In this document: positions 23,480 to 35,589 of the stretch, one piece after another
Layout of the letters: every line of letters starts with the position of its first letter
Numbering within the stretch: position 1 is the stretch's first letter
NCBI GenBank assembly: GCA_965153355.1
Contig: OZ231127.1
Span: 10,912,001-10,976,000 of the forward strand
From: Flaccisagitta enflata
Lineage: Eukaryota > Chaetognatha > Sagittoidea > Aphragmophora
Direction: 5' to 3'
Length of the DNA stretch: 64,000 nucleotides
Program-made: the position numbers and the translations under genes
Notes under the pieces: model-generated
What the model was told of the DNA's origin: nothing
Seen by the model: the letters and a program-made list of their open reading frames with translations, nothing else
Databases searched by the model: none

Positions 23480-23542
<63 letters not shown>

Positions 23543-23562
23543 AAGATAGATAGATAGATACT
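23390..23562 (+). repeat. (GATA)n microsatellite
   Basis: GATA tetranucleotides with GTTA, GACA and GAAA variants. Confidence 0.95.
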
Positions 23563-23801
23563 ATCTAGAACATATATATATCGGCGAGCGTTTTGAGTTA
23601 TATCTCTGCTAAAAATAAAAATATCATATAAAAATCAGTGAGATTCTGAAACTACATCAAATTTCTGATCTAGTGCCACCAACCGCGTTCTTGTAGCTCA
23701 ATTCGTTTAGAAATGACAGGCAAAACAAGAATGCTACTTCAAATGAAAATGGCTGCAAAATTGTATTTTATTTTTTGTCGCTTTTGGTACTTGGCAAAGT
23801 G

Positions 23802-24040
23802 TTATTTCTTTGTTAGTTTAAGGATGTTGTCTAACTCTAAGGCTGCTACAGTGATGCCATAGGATCGCCTTGTCATTTCCATGGTCACTCCAAACTCGGT
23901 TATAGATAAGATGGTTGGTAAGTAAGCAGCTATGGAGAAGGTATCGCGCATCATTTGATATGGATAAAAAAATTCTGCTCTGAAGGTGTGAGGGAAGACT
24001 GCGTCATCCTTTCTCAAGATATCTCTTCAAGAGCATATGA
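23802..24040 (-). CDS. candidate terminal exon of an unrecognised protein (low support)
   Basis: A frame of about 75 codons is open from just after AATTATTTTCATATGCTCTT/GAAG (a possible acceptor) to a TAA at 23802-23804. The residues are varied and protein-like, with a hydrophobic stretch (AAYLPTILSITEFGV) and a mixed charged tail ending LELDNILKLTKK. I do not recognise a family, and no upstream exon was located. At this length a chance ORF is quite possible. Confidence 0.2.
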
Positions 24041-24169
24041 AAATAATTTAGGCCGTTATTGTTGTTCACAAGATACATACAAAGAGTCTCAATAATCAAA
24101 TTATGGTTTTTCTAGTCATTTGATGAATTAACAGCCTGATAATGATCTTGCCGATATACTTTTGTTCTA

Positions 24170-24174
24170 GATAG

Positions 24175-24207
<33 letters not shown>

Positions 24208-24208
24208 G

Positions 24209-24249
<41 letters not shown>

Positions 24250-24257
24250 ATAGATAA

Positions 24258-24307
<50 letters not shown>

Positions 24308-24329
24308 TGATAGATAGATAGACAGATAG

Positions 24330-24389
<60 letters not shown>

Positions 24390-24390
24390 T
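24170..24390 (+). repeat. (GATA)n microsatellite
   Basis: About 220 bp of GATA with occasional GATG, GATAAA and GACA variants. Confidence 0.95.
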
Positions 24391-24633
24391 GCTACATAAA
24401 AAAATTAATTCCAGGTCATTGAGAAAGAGCATCTGAGAGTAAAAGCTTAATACTTTTTCTCAGTCGGGATTGAACACCCGGTAGTGGGTAATTCCTCATA
24501 TGATCATGACGGCTCCTTTAACAAATGCCACCGTTTCGGAGGAAAAAAACGACAGTAAAAAGTGCTTCTTTATCATAAAATGATGCTTTTTTGTCGAGAG
24601 CTGGTTGTGTGAGAATGATGGGAAAAGTTTTAG

Positions 24634-24945
<312 letters not shown>

Positions 24946-25049
24946 AACAGAGAGTCAGAACAAATAGAAAATAGGGAGAATAAGGAGGAATAGAAAATTC
25001 CGAGGAACACACCTCCTTCACCTCATATTCCAACACCTCCTTCAAGCGA

Positions 25050-25850
25050 CCTCAACTTGCTCTTCTTCTTCCTCCTCCTTCTCTTCCTTCTCCTCCTCCT
25101 CCTTCCAGCGACCTCATACATGAAAACTAGCCAAAGAAATTCCGAGATGCCAAAATGAAAAGAAGATAGAAAACCTGATGCCGCCGAAATTTAGATGGGA
25201 AGGTGAAGAGGAAGCGAAGGAGAAAGGTGAAGAGGGAGGGGAAGAGGGAGGGGAAGAGGGAGGGGGTGGGAGGAAGATGATGAGAAAGGAAAGGAAGGAA
25301 GGATGTGAGGAGGGGGAAGAGGGAGATAGGTGAAGAGGAAGGGAAGAATGAAGGTGAAGAGGAAGGGAAGGAGGAAGGAAGGTGAAGAGGAAGGGAAGGA
25401 GGAAGGAAGGTGAAGAGGAGGGAAAGGAGGAAGGAAGGTGAGGAGGGGGTAGAGGGAGGAAGGTGATGAGGAGGGAAAGGAGGCCTTGAGAGAAGTGGAA
25501 GAGGAAAGGAAGCAGGAAGGGAGGTAAGGAAGGGAGGTGAGGAGGGGGAGAGGGAGGACGATAAAGAGGAATGGAGGGAGGAAGGAAGGGTGCAGATGGA
25601 GAAGATGGAGAAGGAAGGAGGAGGATGAAGGAGGAAGGGGTAAAAGAGAAGGACGAGAAGATGGGGGAGGGTGGGAAAGAAGGGAAGTCGTAAGGAAGGG
25701 TGAAAATGGAGGTTATGGAGGAGGGTGGTAAGGAAAGGTGAAGCAGGAAGGTAAAGAGGAAAAGACGAAAGAATGAAGGGTGGGAAATTGAGGATGGAAA
25801 GGAGGACGAATGTGAAAAGGAAAAGAGAGCAGAGGGAAGGATGAATTAAC
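25050..25850 (+). repeat. purine-rich minisatellite (GGAAGG/GGTGAAGAGG)
   Basis: After a short TCCTCC tract, about 650 bp of GGAAGG-type sequence with recurring AGGTGAAGAGGAAGGGAAGG words, for example near 25350-25430. Almost all bases are purines or T of GGTG. Confidence 0.88.
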
Positions 25851-25869
25851 AGGCTGGGAATCTTGGAGC

Positions 25870-26350
25870 TGAAAACTAAGAGGGTGGGATACAGAAAAGA
25901 TGGAGCCAAGAAAGAATGGAACAGATACTGAGATAAGTAAGAAGCATCAAGATGGGAAGCAACGGGCAGACCCTTGGGTCTGTTGGCTAAGAGGGTGAGA
26001 AACGGGTTTGCGAGGTTCTTGATGATGGTGAGTTTCCCTATGATCCGTTCCGTTTTTTTCCTTGTTTGAAAATTGGTTAAAAAGCATTTTCAAAAGTGAT
26101 TGTCACATCATCGATGCTGCGGTAAATGGAGCCTTGAGGTGTACCACTTTATTTTCCTTTTCATGTACTTAGTTAGAGATGATGTGTTCCTAACTGTGCA
26201 GACGGCCTGAAAGACAGAAAGTGTAATTAGCTGTGGACACGCGACTCTACATCTTGCTGTGTCAGTTTGTTGGTTGGTCAGTCCGTTCATGGGTTGATCC
26301 CTCCGTCATAATCCTTAATTATAGTCTTTTCTTGTCTTTTTCCAGTGTTA
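25870..26350. other. spacer with a family A end
   Basis: Mostly unassigned. GTGGACACGCGACTCTACAT at about 26234, followed by GTTGGTTGGTCAGTCCGTTC, is the start motif of family A on the plus strand. Confidence 0.45.
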
Positions 26351-26404
26351 TAGCTCATTGTACTATATGTGCAGTTTGTATATGTATATGAAAGATGGAC
26401 AACA

Positions 26405-26485
26405 TTACTACGCAACACTAATCAATCTAAGGATGAGAGCCTTTGGAGCTCTCTCAATGGCGTTTAATCCGGAGCCGTCACAACT
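26405..26485 (+). repeat. dispersed repeat family E, second copy
   Basis: CAATCTAAGGATGAGAGCCT followed by GGAGCTCTCTCAATGGCG matches, inverted, the segment near 7.8 kb. Confidence 0.45.
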
Positions 26486-26864
26486 ATCCTTAGGATTAGT
26501 AAAAACAACTCAGCCCCTTTGTAACATGTACTACATGTACTAAATATTCTATATATACGGTATGTAGGTATGAATTCTGTTGCAATGTTGTTTTGTAGCG
26601 CTGTAGTACTGCCCCTGCCCAACCGTGCGCCATTGGTTTCTCCTCCGCTCATGTATCGAGCGATAAAGATGACCGTAAACGCGGCTGGCAAAAGTGCTCC
26701 ACTTAATTGTCGATAGTCACACTCGTGGCTTTTTGTATCACGCTGCTCGCCTTCTTTGTATCGGGGAAATCAGATCCGCGCTTTTAGCAAATCACGACGA
26801 TGAAAATGTCGATTACCTTTACAAATTGGAAGCGAAAAATAGAGCATCTCTCTTTATATCTTCT

Positions 26865-26909
26865 ACTTCTGCTTTTTCTTCTTCTTCTTCTTTTTCTTCT
26901 TCTTCTTCT

Positions 26910-26956
<47 letters not shown>

Positions 26957-27122
26957 TTCTTCTTCTTCTTCTTCTTCCTCTTCCTCTTCTTCTTCTTCTT
27001 TTTCTTCTTCTTCGGCCTCTCCTAATTCTTCTACTGCACCCTCTTGTTGTTGTTCTTCTTCTTCTTCTTCTTCTTCTTCTTCTTCTTCTTCTTCTTCTTC
27101 TTCTTCTTCTTCTTCTTCTTCT

Positions 27123-27157
<35 letters not shown>

Positions 27158-27178
27158 TTCTTCTCCTTCTTCTTCCTG
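26865..27178 (+). repeat. (TTC)n array
   Basis: Two long (TTC) blocks separated by a short unique segment (about 27015-27050, ending TTGTTGTTG). Leads to poly-Ser, poly-Leu and poly-Phe frames. Confidence 0.96.
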
Positions 27179-27494
27179 TCAACATTTCTACTTACTTCAT
27201 TCCTCCCCACTTACCCATCAACCTGTTGATCGTGCATCGTACTCTTAGCAGTGTCAAATTGCTAGAGAGCAGCTTAGCTTTGGCCACAGTTGGCTATTTT
27301 TTTTTTTTCTGACATTTTACATTAGATAGCTGCCTTTTGTTAGGACAAAACCTAATTCTTATATGGGAGAGGGCCTTTTGAATCTCACCTTCGACCCACT
27401 TCTTAGTTGAATGTTACGCGTCTCTATTACAAGTCTCTTTGTATTTGAATTTCATAATCAAAAAAGTCAATTTGTAAGACTTAATAGTCTTTTT

Positions 27495-27745
27495 TTCTAG
27501 TTGAGCACACGCAGCTCTATAATAGGCTTTGTCTGTCTGTCCGTCTGTCTGTCCGTCTATCCGTCCGTAGTGATCATGGAAAAAAGTGGAAAAAACAAGT
27601 GTTTTAGATACTTTTTTGTGTATGCCTGTGTGTAAGGGGGAGGGGGGTTGTTGGGATCGGAATGTGTATGGGGGTTGAACGCCCACGTCCACCCGTCCAC
27701 AACGATATTGTAACCCCGCGACACTTGTTTTCTTTTTTCATCCAT
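27495..27745 (+). repeat. dispersed repeat family A copy (diverged)
   Basis: TAGTTGAGCACACGCAGCTC start, CTGTCCGTCTGTCTGTCCGT tract, AAAAAGTGGAAAAA middle and CCACCCGTCCACAACGATAT end in the family A order. Confidence 0.6.
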
Positions 27746-27895
27746 TCCAGTTCCTATTCCCCGTATTTCTCCTGACCATACTATCTCCTTATCTTCTTTC
27801 TCATGTTGGCTATCTTCTTCTTCTTCAATCTTCATCCCTTCCGGCACAAAAAGAGCGACAATGTTAGCCATCAACAAATCTGATGATTGTGTATT

Positions 27896-28730
27896 TGTCA
27901 ATGAACGGGAAAGAAGTGAGAGTGGAAATGTGAGATATTAACGATTACTACTGCAGGAGGCATATACTCACTTGCGACACTGGTGATGGGACATGGTGAT
28001 GCCAATGAGTAATGCAAAAAAGGAGTGACAGTGGAAATCCATTACCATCTACTTTGGTGCGACTATGGCGTCATTCTACGTATTTACTTATCTACTATTC
28101 TACTTATCCTGTGATTGTATATTAGGTAATGCAAAGAAAGAATTAAGATGTGAGAAATCATCTATTGTCACTGCCAGGGGCATCCATTTAGGCGCGACAA
28201 TGGCATTTATCCACGAACTTGGTGATCGTGCAATACGTCCCGTGAAGCGCCCCATACTTTGACTATGGCTCTCACCAATCTTACCACAGTTGAGGCTTGG
28301 TAAAAAAATATTCCATCTAAGATTTTGGGCCTCTGAGATAGCAGGAACCTTTGTTAGGGTGAGGTTGAAGTTTGTATTGAATTAGCATTGGAATCAATAT
28401 TTCTATTATGCAAATTATGTCTCTGCCATAGATTTCTATGGAAACTTCATGGTCACCCTAACAAAGGTTCCTGCTATTCCAGAGGCCTGAAATTTTGCAT
28501 GGGATATTTTTTTACCAAGCTTCAACCATGGTAAGATTGGTGAGAGTCAGTGTCGAAGTTTGGGGCGCTTCATGGGACGTATTGTGCAATAAGCATTGGG
28601 TAGCACAAAAAAAAAGTGGAAATTGAAATGTGAGAGTCATTTATAAACACTACAGAGCGTATTCACTCAGGTGTGACAATGGAGTCTTTCAGCTAATTCC
28701 TGTGATTTTGCATCATTTATATTGGAATGG
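27896..28730 (+). repeat. degenerate ~110-bp tandem repeat
   Basis: Four diverged units share, in order, an A-rich AAAGAAGTGAGAGTGGAAAT-type core, a TCATCTATTG/TACTACTG-type core, GGGGCATCCA/GGAGGCATATACTCA and TGCGAC(A/T)ATGG. Units begin near 27900, 28010, 28125 and 28600. The gap before the last one is filled by the inverted-repeat element at 28231-28584. Confidence 0.55.
28231..28584. mobile_element. 354-bp inverted-repeat MITE-like element
   Basis: Left end CAATACGTCCCGTGAAGCGC pairs with right end GCGCTTCATGGGACGTATTG. The symmetry continues inward: TCTCACCAATCTTACC with GGTAAGATTGGTGAGA, and GCAGGAACCTTTGTTAGGGT with ACCCTAACAAAGGTTCCTGC. Arms are about 150 bp. GTGCAAT lies at both borders (overlapping the left end), a possible 7-8 bp target duplication. 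No transposase is present. Confidence 0.85.
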
Positions 28731-28739
28731 AAAAAAGAG

Positions 28740-29183
28740 CTTACCAAAAGATTCGTGCACGGTCAACAAACTCACTAAATTCGGGCCTGAACATGTTGTA
28801 ATATTTTTGTCAAGTCTCCTTGCCGTAAAGCCCAAAAATGGCGAGAATGGCCAAAATGGCAAAAATGCAGTAAAGCAGAAAAATAGCAAATGCTTTTTTT
28901 TTTTTGGTAAGCAGAGAACAGAAATAGTCGTTGCAGCAACCCTCTTTAATCTTGATCCATATTCTTAATTCAGAAAATGATCAATCACGCAAATGTATGG
29001 CCAAACCATCTCAGGGGACACGTCAATACAGCTAATGAAGGGATATTCGATGGAGAATTGATAATTGTTACAACTGAGGCAGGGTAACGTAGCCGCGTGC
29101 ACACAGTTAGATATGTGATATTTCTTCCATCTGAAGAATGGGAAAGGCATCGAGGAGGAAATTTGAGTAATCCACTGCTTAGA

Positions 29184-29190
<7 letters not shown>
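28740..29190. other. unassigned spacer
   Basis: No supported exon. Contains CAAAAATGGCGAGAATGGCC-type short direct repeats near 28830-28870. Confidence 0.4.
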
Positions 29191-29215
<25 letters not shown>

Positions 29216-29634
29216 CTTCTCATTGCGACGGAGATCTTCTCTTCGTTTTCACCTGAATTGTCACATCAAATTTTAGACCCCCCGCTTGAAATCGCAAGTC
29301 CATCTTCTTCGATATCTCTAACTCTGCCTCTAATTCAACCTGTGTTTCTCTTATTGCCTCTGTCCCTGTCTCTGTCTTTGTGTCTGTCTCTCTACCTGTC
29401 TTTCAGTCTGTCTGTGTCTGTCTGTGTTTGGTGGTGTCCGTCTGTGTCTGTCCGTCTGCCTGACTGACTGTGTGCGTCTGTATGTCTGTCGGTCTGTCTG
29501 TCTGTAGTCTAGCTATCTGCCTTTATCAGCTCTCATTCTCTCTGTTATTCTGTCTCTGTCTGTCCGATTCGCTCACTGACACTGTCACACTTCACTCACG
29601 ATTCGGTCTGTCTGACTGTCTGTGTGTCTGTCCA

Positions 29635-29674
<40 letters not shown>

Positions 29675-29680
29675 TGTCAT
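29190..29680 (+). repeat. CT / CTGT-rich region
   Basis: (CT)n at both ends (29190-29215 and 29638-29670), with irregular CTGTCTGTCTGTC words between. Confidence 0.85.
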
Positions 29681-29970
29681 CTTCTCATCATCATCCTCGT
29701 TCTCTTCCATCTTGAAATCACTTCAGTTTTCCAATAATCCATTTTTTTTCTTTTTCGAATCTGGCCCCTCACTTCCCTTCCCGCCCCCCCCCCCCCTCAC
29801 TCGGCTTGAAGTATGTCAGGCCATTAACGCAGCGAGAGGCGAGACTTAGTCTTCTTGGATGTGTTCATGCTGATTGACATGATTTAGAAAACATCTTCTT
29901 CAATTAAGCCCATACATGACAATATTATCCAATATCCATACTGCTGATATTAATCTGATCCTATATTTAT

Positions 29971-30309
29971 TAGGGTGACTGAAAATATGGTCATATTTGA
30001 ATCTGGTCTCCCTCGCGGGAGAAATGATACCATTTCCATCACAGATGATAACCCTAAAATCTGGTGGAAATCAAATGAAGTTTACTCATGGCCGCAACCC
30101 CCCCTAATTTCCCATAGAAAATGTACAGGAAGGATTTTGGCCTCTGCAGCTTCCTATCTTTTATAATGGGAATGGGGTGGGGTTGCGGCCATGAGTAAAC
30201 TTTGTCTGATCATCTCCAGATTTTAGAGTTACCATCTATGATGGAAATGGTCACATTTCTCCCGCGAGGAAGACGAGATTCGGATTTGACCATATATTAA
30301 GTCACCCTA
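29971..30309. mobile_element. hAT-type MITE with 8-bp target duplication
   Basis: The ends TAGGGTGAC and GTCACCCTA are perfect inverted repeats. The element is flanked by a perfect 8-bp direct repeat ATATTTAT (29963-29970 and 30310-30317). Arms of about 130 bp are roughly 80% symmetric, up to the central GTTGCGGCCATGAGTAAACT and its inverse. The 8-bp duplication and TAGGG-type ends are the signature of the hAT superfamily. At 339 bp without an ORF it is non-autonomous. Confidence 0.92.
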
Positions 30310-30610
30310 ATATTTATGTCAGCATTTTGATAACAAACAAGTCAATTTTGATAAAACCATTTTTCTATGCACATGACATTGGTTTTTTTTTTTTTTTTTT
30401 GGTTTTTTTTGGTTTTTTTTTCTATTGGTAAGATGATTTCTTTGGTCAGTCCGTTGGTTGCCCATCCATATGCAACAATCAAAATGACCTTTGTTTCTGG
30501 ACAAATCAATATTTTGAAACTACTGTATGTTTCATACGAAAAAAATTTCAGTTAAAAATCTGCTTCCTTAACAAAATTTGCAAACAATTAAAAAACCGTC
30601 TGTTTTAGGA

Positions 30611-30746
30611 ACAAGGCCGGATACATGGCTACCTTAGTCGCACGCGGGTGGGCAGGGGCGGCGAAAAAAGCTAAGCGTGACCTAAGCGTGACGGACAGAC
30701 CGACGGACAGAGCGGGTTGTAGAGTCGCGTGCACGCGACTAAAAAG
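30611..30746 (-). repeat. dispersed repeat family A, compact copy
   Basis: On the minus strand it runs from the 18-bp palindrome AGTCGCGTGCACGCGACT (30723-30740) through CTGTCCGTCGGTCTGTCCGT and CCGCCCCTGCCCACCCGCGT to GCCATGTATCCGGCCTTGTT. This short copy shows the family borders clearly. Confidence 0.8.
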
Positions 30747-30799
30747 GTTGGATTCAACAAAATGCCCAAGGATCATTGCAATTTCGATAAAACTTCAGT

Positions 30800-30803
<4 letters not shown>

Positions 30804-30856
<53 letters not shown>
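30804..30856. repeat. (CT)n microsatellite
   Basis: Pure CT tract. Confidence 0.95.
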
Positions 30857-30857
<1 letters not shown>

Positions 30858-30929
30858 GTGCGTTTTCATCATTCCTTCTACTTCTTTCTTTAGCTCAAAT
30901 TGGCAATGAAGACAAGTCGAGGAAGAAGA

Positions 30930-32570
30930 GAGGTAAGAGGACAGCGAACGCCAGTTCCGTCGGCACTCAGGTAGAATTTGGAGATTTGGAGATTGGGGTG
31001 ACATATTGCTTGAGAAATGACGAGGACAGCGAATGCCAGTTCTGTCGGCACTCAGGTTGGATTTGGAGATATGGAGATTGGGGTATGTTTGGGGGAGAAA
31101 TGAGGAGGACAGCGAATGCCAGTTCCGTCAGCACTCAGGTAGAATTTGAAGATATGGAGATTGGGGTATGTTTGGGGGAGAAATGACAAGGACAGCGAAT
31201 GCCAGTTCCGTCGGCACTCAGGTAGAATTTGGAGATATGGAGATTGGGGTGACATATTGCTTGAGATATGACGAGGACAGCAAATGCCAGTTCCGTCGGC
31301 ACTCAGGTAGAATTTGGAGATATGGACATTGGGGTGACATATTGCTTGAGAATTGACGAGGACAGCGAATGCCAGTTCTGTCGGCACTCAGGTTGGATTT
31401 GGAGATATGGAGATTGGGGTATGTTTGGGGGAGAAATGAGGAGGACAGCGTATGCCAGTTCCGTCGGCACTCAAGTAGAATTTTGAGATATGGAGATTGG
31501 GGTGACATATTGCTTGAGATATGACGAGGACAGCAAATGCCAGTTCCGTCGGCACTCAGGTAGAATTTGGAGATATGGAGATTGGGGTGACATATTGCTT
31601 GAGATATGACGAGGACAGCAAATGCCAGTTCCGTCGGCACTCAGGTAGAATTTGGAGATATGGACATTGGGGTGACATATTGCTTGAGAATTGACGAGGA
31701 CAGCGAATGCCAGTTCTGTCGGCACTCAGGTTGGATTTGGAGATATGGAGATTGGGGTATGTTTGGGGGAGAAATGAGGAGGACAGCGTATGCCAGTTCC
31801 GTCGGCACTCAAGTAGAATTTTGAGATATGGAGATTGGGGTGACATATTGCTTGAGATATGACGAGGACAGCAAATGCCAGTTCCGTCGGCACTCAGGTA
31901 GAATTTGGAGATATGGACATTGGGGTGACATATTGCTTGAGAATTGACGAGGACAGCGAATGCCAGTTCTGTCGGCACTCAGGTAGAATTTGGAGATATG
32001 GAGATTGAGGTATGTTTTGGGGAGAAATGAGGAGGACAGCAAATGCCAGTTCCGTCGGCACTCAAGTAGAATTTTGAGATATGGAGATTGGGGTATGTTT
32101 GGGGGAGAAATGACAAGGACAGCGAATACCAGTTCCATCAGCACTCAAGTAGAATTTGGAGATATGGAGATTGAGGTATGTTTTGGGGAGAAATGAGGAG
32201 GACAGCAAATGCCAGTTCCGTCGGCACTCAGGTAGAATTTGGAGATATGGAGATTGGGGTATGTTTGGGGGAGAAATGACAAGGACAGCAAATGCCAGTT
32301 CCATCGGCTCTCAGGTAGAATTTGGAGATATGGACATTGGGGTGACACATTGCTTGAGATATGACGAGGACAGCGAATGCCAGTTCCGTCGGCACTCAGG
32401 TAGAATTTGGAGATATGGAGATCGGGGTTTGTTTGGGGAAGAAATACAGAGGACAGCCAAAGTCAGATTCGTTAGCGTTAAGGTATAATTTGAAGGGATA
32501 GAGATTGGGGGAAGTTATTGGTGGAGAAATGAAGAGGATAACAAACGCCAGTTCCGTCACCACTCAGGTC
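30930..32570 (+). repeat. 84-bp minisatellite with 338-bp higher-order structure
   Basis: About 19-20 units alternating 83 and 85 bp, each with GACAGCGAATGCCAGTTCCG, TCGGCACTCAGGTAGAATTT and GGAGATATGGAGATTGGGGT. Two variants differ in the end: TATGTTTGGGGGAGAAATGA and GACATATTGCTTGAGATATG. A four-unit block (about 338 bp) is repeated almost exactly, for example 31268-31605 against 31606-31943. Unit lengths that are not multiples of three shift any frame, so the array is not coding. The last units (32450-32640) are diverged. Confidence 0.95.
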
Positions 32571-32649
32571 GAATTTGGCAATAGGGATATGGATGGGGTA
32601 AGTTTGGGGGAGAGCCTTTAAAGATATGGCGGAGAAATGAAGAGGACAC

Positions 32650-33065
32650 TCAGATAGAAAAGCTGTGAGCTATGAGTAGATATGTAGAGTATCTCGGGGT
32701 TGTAAAGGCCTGCCTCTCACACAGTTCAGACTGGTAACCCCTTTCAAATATTATTTAAATCCTTTTTTTATTTTCCGACTAATTTTGCAACAGGTGTTCT
32801 TCTATATTTTTTTAGGTAGAATAGTATATAAATGAAGATTCCTAAACAATGTTGACCATTTGTCTCTTTCGTTCTGCTTCCATGCCACGCTAAGACAGTC
32901 TTTTCCCCTTAGCTGTGGTGCGTTTCCCACGTTCACATTCCTACATAAACTGTTCCGCTTTCACTACCAACTCCGCCTCAACCACCACCAACAACATGAA
33001 GTCGAATATTTGCAAAGAGCAGAGAGAGTGCCCACAAAGGTGCCAAAAAGGTGCTAAAAAAGGGA
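32650..33065. other. unassigned spacer
   Basis: No exon supported. Ends in AAAGGTGCCAAAAAGGTGCT, words that reappear near 39.48-39.53 kb. Confidence 0.4.
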
Positions 33066-33069
33066 GTGG

Positions 33070-33310
33070 GTAATGCTGCCGAGAATTCTCGGTAGCATTA
33101 ACTATGTCATTTTGATGTTTTCATACTATAGAGAATTCTCCATTGCATTAAAACTGATTCTCAGTTGAGTGGCTAACGCTACCAAGAATTCTCGGTAGCG
33201 TCAACGATGACAACTACACATTTTGACGCTACTGAGAATTCTCCATAGCGTCAATACCCATTCTCTATTGTGATGATTTGGAAACTAATAATTGACACTA
33301 CTGAGAATAG
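33070..33310. repeat. tandem array of EcoRI-centred palindromes
   Basis: Copies of GCTACCGAGAATTCTCGGTAGC, complete or with changed arms, have GAGAATTCTC-type cores at 33081, 33131, 33184 and 33234 (spacing 50, 53 and 50 bp), with a decayed core near 33302. Flanking words are TAACGCTACC and GTAGCGTCAA. Each unit can form a hairpin. Confidence 0.85.
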
Positions 33311-33317
33311 TTTTCTC

Positions 33318-33346
33318 CTCTTTCTCTCTCTGTTTCTCTCTCTCTC

Positions 33347-33381
<35 letters not shown>

Positions 33382-33412
33382 GTCTCTCTCTCTTTCTCTC
33401 TCTCTCTCCACA
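33318..33412. repeat. (CT)n-(CTGT)n tract
   Basis: CT and CTGT blocks with CTTT interruptions. Confidence 0.92.
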
Positions 33413-33429
33413 CTAAAAAGAGAGAACTT

Positions 33430-34225
33430 TTACTATCTCTAACAGTTGATTGGCCCATCCATAAACGTGACAAAATTGCCATATGCATCACTTGTATTCT
33501 TAGGTTTCTTTTTATAGTTTTATATTGTTTAGCAGTAACTTTAAAATCTTTTTTTATTCTTCTCTTAGATTTTATTTTTATTCTTTATTCAACTTTTTAC
33601 TTTAAACTTATTCTTTTTTTTTCATGTTATATTTCATCTTTTATATCTCTAACTTACTTTTTTAATTTTCTACTGTTCATTTTTGAATTCTCATTTTTCA
33701 CTTTCATATTTCTTTTTCAATTTTGTTGTCACTTTTCAAGCGTCACTTCTTATTCTTCACCTTTTTTTGTTTTTTAGTTTTATATTTCATTTTTTATCAT
33801 TCACTTAATTTTTTTTCAATTTTTTTTAAGAATTGTTAATCATTATATTTTTCTTATTAAATTGTCATATATTTTGATGATTTTTTTTGAATTTTCAACA
33901 TTATTTTATATTCCATCAAGCAAAGTAACCAATAAAACTCAGGGTTACAATTTTTATCAAATAGATTATGTCAAATCCCCCTCTTTTTTTACAATACATT
34001 TATAAGTAGCTGTATTCAGGTTTAAGATGCATCCTCGTATGTCTATAAGAGGGTATATCCATCCATTTGTTCATTTGTCCATCCATCCATCCATCCATCC
34101 ATCTATCTTTCCTTCCCTCTGTCCATCCATCCACCCATCCAACTTATTGCTTCCCTAGCATCAGTTATTCTGGGATTTAATTTTACTTGTCTGTAGAAAG
34201 AGTGTGTGTGTGTATGAGTGAGTGT
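33430..34225. other. T-rich spacer with short CATC repeat
   Basis: T-rich low-complexity sequence with no supported exon. A (CCAT)n run at about 34075-34140 and a short GTGT run near 34203. Confidence 0.45.
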
Positions 34226-34229
34226 GTGA

Positions 34230-34577
<348 letters not shown>

Positions 34578-34719
34578 AGAGAGAGTGGGAATTCTCAGTT
34601 GTGAGTATGGAAATCTTTCTATTTTTGACGCAATAAGAATTCTCAACAAAAAACAACAACAATTCGTCAACAACCCTCTCAGTTATGATTATTACTATAC
34701 GTCAAATTGGACTGTATTT

Positions 34720-34724
<5 letters not shown>

Positions 34725-34783
<59 letters not shown>
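34725..34783. repeat. (CT)n microsatellite
   Basis: Pure CT tract. Confidence 0.95.
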
Positions 34784-34784
<1 letters not shown>

Positions 34785-34785
<1 letters not shown>

Positions 34786-34918
34786 TGGAGCTGCTTCCGA
34801 GGTGAGAAAATTTTGGTGGTGTATGTTGTTCGAGTCAACATCAAGATGCTGCCATCATCTAATTTGGAGCAATCCCATCATTCCTTTCCATGTCGATGTC
34901 CTGAGCCCATCGAGCTGC

Positions 34919-34979
<61 letters not shown>

Positions 34980-35125
34980 CAAACCAAATGCCATCATTGC
35001 ACAACCAATCTACTCGCCTTCAGCCCCCTGGAATTACTTCCAAGCCGCATCAACAACAACAGCAACAACAACAATAACAACAAAAAACAACAACAACAAA
35101 AAACAACATCAACAACAACAAAAAG

Positions 35126-35180
<55 letters not shown>

Positions 35181-35189
35181 GCAACACTG

Positions 35190-35267
<78 letters not shown>

Positions 35268-35522
35268 CTACCACAGGCCGGGGGCCATCGTTGCACAACC
35301 AATTTACTCGCCTTCAACCGACTGGAATTACTTTAAAGGTGAGAAAAGTCTGGTTGTTTATGTTGTTCGAGTCAACACGAAGATGCTGCCGTCAATTAAT
35401 TTGGAGCAATGCAATCATTCCTTTCCATGTCGATGTACGTCTCCGGAGCCCTCCAAGCCGCAGAACAGACAGCAAAGTCAACAACAGCAAGACAAAAGAA
35501 CAGGGACAAGAACGTCTACGTC

Positions 35523-35589
<67 letters not shown>

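Noticed and set aside
25127-25909. 260-residue Pro/Ser/Leu-rich minus-strand frame
   Set aside because: Complement of a GGAAGG purine tract; low complexity throughout and no splice context.
26694-26870. Short frame with LLCIGEIRSALLANHDDENV leading into poly-Ser
   Set aside because: Only about 55 non-repetitive residues, no partner exon, and it runs straight into a (TTC)n array; insufficient support.
31218-31978. 140-residue minus-strand frames repeated twice in the 84-bp minisatellite
   Set aside because: Identical peptides follow from the repeated 338-bp DNA block; unit lengths of 83 and 85 bp shift the frame between units.
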